Origin: Sphaerolaimus hirsutus
Lineage: Eukaryota; Nematoda; Chromadorea; Monhysterida; Sphaerolaimidae
Reading direction: 5' to 3'
Assembly: GCA_964036195.1 (NCBI GenBank)
Contig: OZ038460.1
Location: 1,553,504 to 1,617,503, forward strand
Length of the DNA: 64,000 nucleotides
Shown: positions 51,342-60,405 of the stretch, one piece after another
How the letters are laid out: every line of letters starts with the position of its first letter
Numbering within the stretch: position 1 is the first letter of the stretch
Program-made: the position numbers and the translations under genes
Notes under the pieces: model-generated
Seen by the model: only the letters and a program-made list of their open reading frames with translations
The model's database searches: none
What the model was told of the DNA's origin: nothing

Positions 51342-51984
51342 CGCTTTCACAAATGCTCACTGGCGGCCTATTTTGTCGGCTAGGGGTGTCCATTTTTTTT
51401 ACCCCCGATGTGGTAATCCCCGATGAGGGATTTTCAAGTTAATTGAAGGGCGGTATGGTTTATACTAAATTGCGGTTTTCGGGTAGAGTAAATAACTGTT
51501 GATGCATAGAGATCTGGGTAAAAGGTCGCTTTTGGGTGTGTTTCACTGTCAAAAATGATCGTTCGGGAACGACTCCACCCCTCCCCCTCCTTTGGTGACC
51601 CTTGGCAGTCTCCCAACACAATTGACAAAAACACTAAATGTCAACTGGTTCCGATCCCAATTGAAAGCTTTCTGACTAGTAACACTGTGTTCCACTAATT
51701 AAAATTAAAATTAGACCCCTTGTACAGTTGCGGAATTGACAAATGGACACCTTTGGCATCAATTAATGGCAATGTGATTACCTTTTCATCGACGACACCC
51801 AGAGCTTTACCATTTGCTAGAAATGCCCATCTTTACTTGATATATTCTTTTTTTTTTGTGTAATGTAATTTTAACAAGGGTTCGGATGTTCAACTTCCGC
51901 GTTATGTTCCTTTCAAATTTTAGTTTGAAGCTTTATATCGCCGACATAAGATTTTTTAAATTTCAATGTTCTCTTGGTATATAC

Positions 51985-53071
51985 TAGTGATGGAAAAGGG
52001 CCAGGAAAAATGGCGCCACGGCGCCATTCAAAAATATGGCGCCAAAGGGCGCCAGAAACAATGGCGCCAGTCGCCAAAATGGCGCCAACAACAAAAATCA
52101 CAAACTTCAGCCTGTCTATCGTCATGGAAGCATTTATAGAAGAGCAACATGCTCTACAATTTTTCTGATGGTGATACATGCCACAAAACTTATCTTTTTG
52201 CGAATATTATATACTATAGTTCCTGGAAATACCCCCAGGGTTTTTTATTTCATACGAAACTTTTGAGAGGGTTAATCTAAGGAAGCTTGACATTTCGGTC
52301 GGGAAGACTACCACAGCCTGTGACTTATCACAAAATTTACACTATGAAAAAATAAACACCCTGGGTATTTCGGGGAAATACGGTATCGATTCATCGCAAA
52401 AAGTCTATAGAGATACCGTATTTGCTTGAATAATTCCTCCCCTTAGGTACATATTTCCCCTGAAAAATGTCCGATAACAAAAAATAATTTCCAAGTGGAA
52501 TTATTCCAGCAAATATGTAAATATGTAGACCGTCCATAAGTATGTAGACCATGCAGCCCCTTCCTAATGCAACTACCGTGTTTCCTCGGATAAACCCCCC
52601 TCAAAATACCCCCAGGTCTGAGCGAGCTGGGGAATTAATAACCCCCCTCCCCGCGGGGGTAGGCCATGCAAATAAAGTGCATTGTAAATAGGAATCAAGT
52701 ATGTAAGGGCTGCGAAAAAATCCTTAAACATTTTCATTCTCATAAACATGATTTAGATTAACATTTTTCCAATTGTATGAAGATTTGCTGTTTATGTGGC
52801 AAAAACAATCAACCTAAGCCCAAACTTGCAATGCTGGCAAAAAATTATAAAAAATAATGTCTTCAATATCACCTAAATGACATCATTCAGCAGAAAAGGC
52901 AGTTGAATGTGGCCAGATATGACCGTTCATCCCGACATCTTGGCGCCATTTCCGGCGCCATCTAAAACAATGGCGCCAGGCGCCAGATGGCGTCACAGAA
53001 AAGGGCGCCAATGGCGCCATGGCGCTGGCGCCATTAAAGGGCGCCAGCGCCATGGCGCCATTCCGTCACTA
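51985..53071. mobile_element. hAT-like element with GGCGCC core
   Basis: Ends TAGTGATGGAAAAGGGCC and GCCATTCCGTCACTA with exact 8-bp duplication gtatatac (51,977-51,984 and 53,072-53,079). Short GGCGCC arrays lie at each end; TA-flanked CCGTATT-type remnants (about 52,210-52,383 and 52,577-52,680) are nested inside. Confidence 0.85.
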
Positions 53072-53462
53072 GTATATACCTTATTATCAAGAAAATTCTA
53101 GGAAATGTGGTATTCAAAATAAATAAGCGTCCGAATCCTACTTGTACGTTCGTCGCATCTTTATAATGCCGTTTTAAAGTATTTATCTAGCACATTCATT
53201 TGCATTTTCTTATTATTCCGCATGAATCACAGAAACAGCAAATGTCCAGCGCAAAAATCACATCCCGCAAAAAATGACCATCCCGCACATCTAAAAAAGC
53301 ATCACATCCAAATACATAATCTTGACATCAAAAACACGCCAAATTCACCAAAAACAAAAAAATTTCTCCCGAATTTTTCGCGAAAATTGTCTCCCCTTGA
53401 AACGAGCTTAAGTTCCCTAAAAATTTGCAACTTCTGCAACTTTTTCGTCACTCGAAGTTCGG

Positions 53463-56400
53463 CTAGCGGTGACCGACGGCGACGCGCACTGCCGCCTGTC
53501 TGGGCTGGCCGACACTTTTCTGCCTGCGATATGGAAGTTTTTATGCGATTTTTTTTGTAAAATGTAAAATTTCTGATGTATTTTTTGTCCTGCGAAGTGT
53601 GAAATGCCTGGGGCAGTCCCAAGCCCTGTAAAGTGTATAGTCAAGTGTCAAATGTAAAGTCAAATGCAAAGTCAAGTGTCAATCAAAACAAAAAAGAAAG
53701 GATTTTATTAATGAACTTTGCATGACAATTGACACTTCACTTTGCATTTGACTTTACATTTGACACTTTACTTTACACTTTACAGGGCTTGGGATTGGCA
53801 CCTGGTGAAAGTTTAGTGTCCAACACGTAGCTTGCATTTTTCATCACTTTTGGCACTTTGTTCGATAGACGGGCACCCTACTATTTTTGTCATGAGCTTT
53901 AACCACCCTTTTATTGGAAACCCACCTTTCTATTAGAAGAAAAACGATACCTATCTGACTTTCATTTAGGTACATTTGATTGGCCTTCGTAAAATAATCT
54001 TTTTATGTCATAATTTTGTGTCAGTGTAGAGTTTCGGATTCTCTGTCGGAATTTGAGACCCTCGTTCAAATTCTCACTACACCTGCAGCCAACGATTACA
54101 AGCGTTATTTCACTTACAAAATAATCAGAAAAATCTAGACTCTGCTGCAATTCAATCAGTGCATAAAATTTAGACTTCGACCGCATCAAAATTAGGTAAG
54201 TAACTTAGGTAATAAACAAACTTCTAAATTATTCAAGAAACATTCACCCCCCCCCCCCCACCTGTGTCTCTTCGCCGGGCGGTGGGCGTGGCCAGTGCCC
54301 TGCAGGCGGCCCTGCCCGACAGTGCCCTGCAGCTGGTTGAGCGGCTCGCCCGACACGGTGCGCACCAGCTGGCCCGGCTCGATCAGCGAGTGCATGCTCA
54401 AGCTGTCGCAGCCCGCCGTCGGGCTGGCGCCGCTGATGCTTGTCTGGGGGGTGCACGTGTTTTGGGGGGGGGGGTGTGCTGTTTTGTATTAATTGGGGTT
54501 GAAACTGCAAGTGGTTAAGTGACAGGAAAAGTGGTAAATGTGGGTGACGTTATGTGGGAAGCCAGTTGATGGTGCTGCCGCCGTCCGGCGAATGCCAGTC
54601 TTGTGTCTCTTTCATTGCCAGCGGTTTCATTTTCAAACGGTGACAACTAAAGTGAAAGTAATCGTCACTTCACTCAGCACGTAGCACTTTCTTACCACTT
54701 GTCACTTTGCTCGTCACTTGACCACTCGTCACATTCCTGGACACATCCAGGCACCAGTGTCCACCCACCCGAACCTGGTGCGTGGCGTAGTGCTCGCCGC
54801 TCAGCTGCGCGTCCACGTAGGCCGACCACACTGGTGTGTCCATGGGGTGCCGCTTGGCTCCGCCCCCGCACAGCTTCCCCTGCTTGGGCGCCACGTGCAG
54901 CTTGGCGCCTGGCGCTGTGAGGCTGGCGCCATGGTCTGGCGCTGCTGTGTCGTTGACGAATTTGCCGCTGTTCTCGCGCAGGTACACATCTTGGTAGCTA
55001 GATGGCTGCCACTGAGATGTAACGATGGCAAACCCTCCAGAAAAAAGTATTTAAATTTTTAGTATTTTTTTCTGAAATGACTTTTCGAATTTTTCCCCAA
55101 AACAGTTTTCGAATTTTCGAATTTTTTGCTAGTTTTCGAATTTTTTTGGGTAGTTTTCGAATTTTTTAAATAGTTTTTGAATCTTTTGAAATTTTTTTTA
55201 TGAAAAACTTAATTGAACTCGGAACTCAACGTTTTACGTCTTTATTGTAGCTCAGACACACTGCAAGTCAATTGTCAATTGATTTAGAACGTTGAACTTA
55301 AGATTACATATCAATGCCTTGAATTACCTAAAAAAATTCGAAAACTCTTTTCGAATCTTTTGAAAAAAATCGATTTTTATGTATTTTGTTCACCGTGTGC
55401 TCAAAAATTGGAAAAGTCCAAAAATTTCGAAAACGTTTTGAAATTTTCGAATCTTTTTTTGCCATTGTTACTGAGATGGTAGGAATGTGGCATATGAAGT
55501 TATTTTCACCAATAATTTTTCATTGATATACTCGGTGGACTTGATACTCTGCCCTCGCACTCATTTATGTCTCACGTTGGAAGCGTGCCAATGATGATAA
55601 AGCAAGCGATTTTTGTATGAAGATGAAAAAAAAACTTATGGTTGTAAAAAAATTAACGTATAGCGTTATAACAGAGATGACTTTTTCTTTTTTCTGAAAA
55701 TCGAATGCGTAAAAATCGTTGGCACGCTTCCAACGGGAACCACGCGTGCAGGGTATGAAGTGATTAGAGTATACTGAAAAATTTTTTTAAGTCTGTTCGC
55801 TGGCATTTTGATTTACACATTCTTTCGCACAGTAGATTCTTCTAGCAAATTTTCTTCCCACAGAATTTCCAGTTGACATTTGACTTGACAACTTGCGAGA
55901 TTACCTTTTTACGAACCTCATTGACACCCTGCTACGACAGTGAAGCAAAATCAACACACATTAGCCTTATTCTCACGCTTTGGCGGCGACGGCAGCTTGT
56001 CGCCGCCAGCGGCCACAACGTGCTGCTCGTGCCGCCGCGGCTGGGCGTGGCGCAGCGTGTCGCCCGAGGCCGCCTCCACGCCCGTCGCCGTGTCCATGGC
56101 GTAGAACGAGTCTGCGAACATGGACGCAAGGCTTCAGTGGGGGACACGCCGCACTCGAATAGGGCTGCCCACCTTTGTATGCTATAGGCTTGCCGCCGGC
56201 CGCTTTGCCGCGCGTCTGGGCTGCATTTTGCGGCGGCGGCGCGTTTTTGACGTCGGAAACTGGCGGCGACACCTGCCGCTGCTGCACTGCCATGGCGGGC
56301 GTGTGGACAACGTCCGGCTGCGATGTGATGGATTTAAAAAAGGTTTTTGAAAACCATTGTATTGCTCCTAAAGAGGCACCAGTTCAGTGTCAGCCCGCGG

Positions 56401-58051
56401 CTCATCTTGGTGCGGGTCGTCTATCGGCTCGGTGCCGCTGTGTCTGTAGGCGGGCGGCGGCGCGTCCATGGCGAAGAAGCTGTGCACGGGCTTGCGCTGC
56501 CGCTGCGCCATCGCCGCAGTCTGCGTTCATTGCCCATCGTGGAATTATTGTAAAAATGTTCTAACGGACCCCCCCTCCACCCCCCATGATGGAGACAAAA
56601 TGCCGCAAAAACACAACCTGTGGGTTCGGAGCGGCCGCCTCGCCGCGCTCGTAGCTGTGCTGCTGCGGTGTGCCTGAGAACGGACGGCTGCCGGCGGTCG
56701 CAGAGTGACCAGTGGTCATCTCGCCGCCAGTGGTCACGCTAGCGCTGCGATGCCGTGGTGCCGTATAGAATGATGTGATTTGGAACAGGTTTGAAAGATT
56801 GAGGTCACGAAAGTTTTGATTTGTTCAAATGTTTGCGGCCGGAACTCGAGCAGGAACTTGAGATAGGGGCGGATTTGAAAATTCAGTTTCTCTCAGCTGC
56901 TCGAAAAAACGAAATCGATAGATACACACACTAGTGATTTTTGCTGCCCATCACTGTAGCTGACGTATACCTAAGTCCAGTAAAGTCAAATGACATTCAC
57001 AGTTGATTTTTTTTATCAAAATTTTTTTCTAGCAGTAAACTATTTTGTGCATGACCATTATCTTTCATCATCCAAAAGCACCAATCTCACCCCTGCATCC
57101 CATCAGCCAGCTTATACACGTAACAGCTCTGGTTAGCTGGCGGGCGCGCGTACGCGTACGTGCCGCACACATAGCCTTCAGTGGCCTCCGAGACGGCCGT
57201 GCGGCTCGTGTCCACGTTGGCCGTGTCCACGTTTGACGTGTCGCTGTTGGTCACGTTGCACGTGGAACAGTAGTTGTTACTGGTCTCGGTCACGCTCGCC
57301 GCTTCGGGTACTGGGGGCAGCCTGGGTTTTGTGGTTGGATGTGGGGATGAAAGAGTTTTTTAGCGACCCGGGTTTAAATAAATTTTTTAAACTGTTTTTC
57401 AACCGTTTTTCAGAAAGTTCTCAAATATACAGTTACCTCAGACAACCGGCAGTACTTTTGATTTCACATATTGCCATAGAACGGCTGTGGGTTCTGTCAA
57501 AATGTCCATTTTTATGTCGATTCGTTATTTACCTTTTGTCAACGTTTGCAGCTTCAAGTGAAGTTCGGCATAGAAAAGTGCTCAACAAAGATAACAAAAA
57601 GGATAATACATTGACCGTGATGTTTAACACTTTGGAATAATGTGGGTGCACATTGGCCGGATATTTTTTTGGCAACACCAACATAAATCAACCCCCGCGA
57701 ACCTATCCGCCTGTATGCGAATGACGATATTCCTGGAGTAGGGGTCGACGTAGGCCGACGGCACGTACTGCCTGCCGCGCTGCTGCTGCTGCTGCGGGTG
57801 CGGCGGAGCCCTGGCGCCAGTCCCGGACCCTGTAAAAAGCCCCGTAAAATGTCAAAAGTCATGCAAAGTGTCTAAAGCCATGGAAAATGCTTTGTCAAAG
57901 TGTTTGCCATTTTGCATGACTTTTGACACATTGCGTGACATTTTACAGGGCTTTTTACAGGGTCTGGGAGTGGCACCTGGCCGACTGCACGATCAACTTG
58001 ACCGGCAACGGCGTCTTGTTCGCCGCCGGCTTGCACACCGCTGCACCATCC
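53463..58051 (-). CDS. Unknown Ser/Pro/Gln-rich protein, ten phase-matched exons
   Basis: Exons 58051-57977, 57810-57703, 57321-57091, 56744-56618, 56520-56380, 56317-56173, 56111-55960, 55011-54769, 54443-54262 and 53523-53463 join in one frame of about 488 codons to a stop. All have AG/GT borders. The product looks disordered: QQQQQ, a PPPAY motif (a PPxY WW-domain ligand), and the loosely repeated phrases HSFFAMDAPPPAY, DSFYAMDTATG and VWSAYVDAQLSG. The exon 57321-57091 product is Thr/Ser/Val-rich with several Cys. No known domain. The last exon has a second possible frame (stop near 53,417) giving a Ser-rich tail, which would need a further exon. The intron at 57,811-57,976 is a MITE. Upstream exons are missing or uncertain. 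Confidence 0.7.
53611..53801. mobile_element. PIF/Harbinger-like foldback MITE
   Basis: Ends GGGCAGTCCCAAGCCCTG and complement of GTGCCAATCCCAAGCCCTG, flanked by CTG on both sides (53,608-53,610 and 53,802-53,804). Almost pure hairpin of GTAAAGTCAAATGCAAAGT units. Lies in the last intron of the unknown minus-strand gene. Confidence 0.75.
55020..55470. mobile_element. hAT-like MITE with TTCGAA core, inserted at a splice acceptor
   Basis: Ends TAACGATGGCAAACCC and TTTTTGCCATTGTTA; exact 8-bp duplication ctgagatg (55,012-55,019 and 55,471-55,478). Arms are AGTTTTCGAATTTT units with the palindrome TTCGAA. On the minus strand the duplication reads CATCTCAG, whose AG is the acceptor of exon 55011-54769. 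Confidence 0.9.
57811..57976 (-). mobile_element. Introner: PIF/Harbinger-like MITE that is the whole intron
   Basis: The element (57,814-57,976, 163 bp) has ends GTGCCACTCCC and the complement of GCGCCAGTCCC on the gene's strand, and is flanked by CAG on both sides (57,979-57,977 and 57,813-57,811). Splicing at CAG|GTGCCA and GCGCCAG| removes exactly the element plus one CAG, restoring the target codons. The 166-nt intron is not a multiple of three and reading through meets a stop (CTGTAA) after 20 nt, so the downstream frame depends on splicing. Interior is an inverted repeat of GTAAAATGTCA-type units. Confidence 0.8.
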
Positions 58052-58371
58052 CTGATTGGCATTGGAAAATAATCTCAAAACTCTAAGACAAAATACAACT
58101 TTACGATAATCTCAAAAATCTAAAAAAGAAGACAAAAACTAATAAAATCTGTCTGGAAAAACAGATTCCGTGTCTTCCAAAATTCAGAAAAGTATCGAGA
58201 AAAATTCAAACTATTCCAAAAATTAGAAAATTAGAAAAAAAATTTTTTTCGGAAAAATTCGATATTCAGAAATAATTTTTCAGAAAAAACACTCAAAAAT
58301 TAAAACACTTTTTCCACAGGATTTGTCATCGTTACCCTCAACAAGCTTAAGCAACCTCGCAGCGGGTTCAT

Positions 58372-58500
58372 CCTGCAGCGCCAACGTCTGCAACTGCAAA
58401 TCGTCCTCAGAATACAGGTAGCACGAGCGCGCCGCCATCTCGTTGCCCTAGTTCGTGTCCGCCGTGCTCTCCGTGCCGCTCGACGCGCTGCTATTTCAGG
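58372..58500 (-). CDS. Doubtful upstream exon of the unknown minus-strand gene
   Basis: GC-rich block with acceptor GAAATAG and donor GTAACG. One frame reads SSGTESTADTN, then a TAG, then GNEMAARSCYLYSEDDL...LLKLVEG. Either translation starts at the Met after the TAG and the block is the first coding exon with a coding-like 5' UTR, or a Gln codon has become TAG. Its phase does not match exon 58051-57977 directly, so an exon is missing or the donor is different. Confidence 0.4.
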
Positions 58501-58504
58501 GGCT

Positions 58505-59018
58505 GCTCTACTACTGCTTGCTGTTGTCAATGGAGCTGGGTAGACTGTTTTTGGTAGTTTTTCTAGTGATTTTGTGGAAGAATTGTGTGTTTGTGTTTGG
58601 GCTTGTTGATGTTCGATTATTTTTATGGCTACTTCATTTGTGAGTGTGGATCGTTTTTTATAGCGTGCCTATTTTTTTTGCTTTCTAAAATTGTTATCTA
58701 GGACACTGGCGTGTTACTGACAACTAAATTGGTGAGTGCAAATTGCAAAAATGTGACTTCATATTAAACGAATTTTTCTGTGAAGATCCCAACTTTGCAA
58801 AAAAAAAATATCTTTGCATACATGCAAACGTTTCGGCCAAACTCGCAATAGTAATGCATTCCGACGCACTGCTTTGATCACTCCATGACATAAATTTAAA
58901 TCATCACAATCTTTGAATTATTACCACTCCCATTACTGCCAAAGGGGCAGTCCCGCACACTGTAAAGCTAAGTGTTAAATGTCAAGTAAAATGTCAATTA
59001 AAAGAGGAAAATTTGCAT
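58505..59018. other. No firm gene; start of a diverged foldback
   Basis: From 58,948 a GGGCAGTCCCGCACACTG end of the PIF/Harbinger-like family begins; its partner end near 59,510 is eroded. The rest shows nothing I can name; the promoter of the minus-strand gene may lie here. Confidence 0.35.
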
Positions 59019-59020
59019 TA

Positions 59021-59435
59021 CTGTATTTCTCCGTGTAAAGGACCCCCGTCCATGCACAAAACCCGGGCTGCTACACAGCTGCATAAATAGCACCCCCGGG
59101 ATGCTATGCTAGGTTTCAAAAAGATCACTCGATTTGAATTGCCTCAATGTTGCATATAATAAAATATTGTGTGTGGCACGCGCCACTCATTGCAATTCCG
59201 CGGCACGCATTTTTCCATTTAATTTCTGCACGCGGGGAACCAAAAAAGGGGAAATATTTATGTAGGGACGTGCATCATAAATAGAAAACAAAAGCACACC
59301 TTTGAAGTTTAGTTTAGTTTCCATGTATAACACCCCCTGACCTAACACCCAGATGTTATACAAATTTAAAAAAAGGTTGCTGGAAAGGGTCTCGATTTTG
59401 TATAGCACCGGGGTGGTTTACACGGAGAAATACGG
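59021..59435. mobile_element. TA-flanked CTGTATT/CCGTATT element
   Basis: Ends CTGTATTTCTCCGTGTAAAG and CTTTACACGGAG-like inverse ending AAATACGG, TA on both sides. Inserted into the diverged foldback that begins at 58,948. Confidence 0.6.
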
Positions 59436-59785
59436 TACTGCACAAACTTTGCATGACAATTGACAAATTTGTAAATATAACATTTTACATGACATTTGAC
59501 ACTTCTCTTTCACATAAATTTTATTATTCATAAGAATTTCAATAATTCAGAAGTAGAACTTTGCCATGATTCCCTTCCCTAATTTTTTTATATAAATTTA
59601 CTGAATTGACTGTCAAGATCAAGAACAACACTGATTTTTGAAGCATGATTTAGTGAGAGCATGGAAAATCAACCAAATCAAAATGCAAGAATTGAGCAAA
59701 CAAACACACTACCTTACCTTATTTGAACAGCTGATTTTCTGCAAAATCATCTGACATGTCTTGCTCAATGCACCGAACTTGCATG

Positions 59786-60248
59786 CAGAGTTGTTAAAGT
59801 ACTGAAGTTTTTCAAAAGTAAACGTAAACGTCAAGTATTTATTTCTTACTCACAGGTGCGTACAGAAAACTTAAAGTATTTTTTTAAACTTTTACTCATG
59901 AGTAAACGTGAGTAAATTACTTTTGTCCCCGGAAAACGTAAAAGCAGGTATTTCTGAGGAATTTTGCTGCAATTTACGCTCAAAATCACTAATTCATCAA
60001 ATTCACTAGTTAATGTGTTTTTGCCTAATTTTATACTATTTTGGATATTTTGTTCCATTTTTAGCTTTTCTGTCCTATTTTTCATTTATGCCTTGAAAAA
60101 GCTTATAATAAAGCCTGTTTGAAATACGTATTGTGTACTCGCGTGAGTACCGGTATTTTTTTCAGAGGGAAACGTAAACATATTTTTGCAGTACTCGAAT
60201 ATTCGTATTTATCGAGTAAACGTAAATGCGTTTTAACAACTATGCATG
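59786..60248. mobile_element. hAT-like MITE (GTTGTTAAAACG family), inverse copy
   Basis: Starts CAGAGTTGTTAAAG and ends TTTTAACAACTATG. Flanks cttgcatg and catgcatg agree at most positions. Body is the reverse of the 20,122 and 48,721 copies (GTACTCGCG, TTTACGTTTAC). Confidence 0.7.
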
Positions 60249-60405
60249 CATGCTGATCAAACAAAGGGAAATTTCATTCAGGAAAACTTGTTAATCATTT
60301 AAAGCGACACCCACTTTTTCAACCAGACATTCATTTCAAATTATTCGAACGAAAGTCTGATTTGTGCAAAAAAAACATTGGATTTGGAAACACACACAGT
60401 TCAAA

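Noticed and set aside
53302-53622. 106-codon minus-strand frame as a separate gene
   Set aside because: Only the part 53,463-53,523 is flanked by a good acceptor and joins the neighbouring exon in phase; the remainder is AT-rich intron or 3' UTR.
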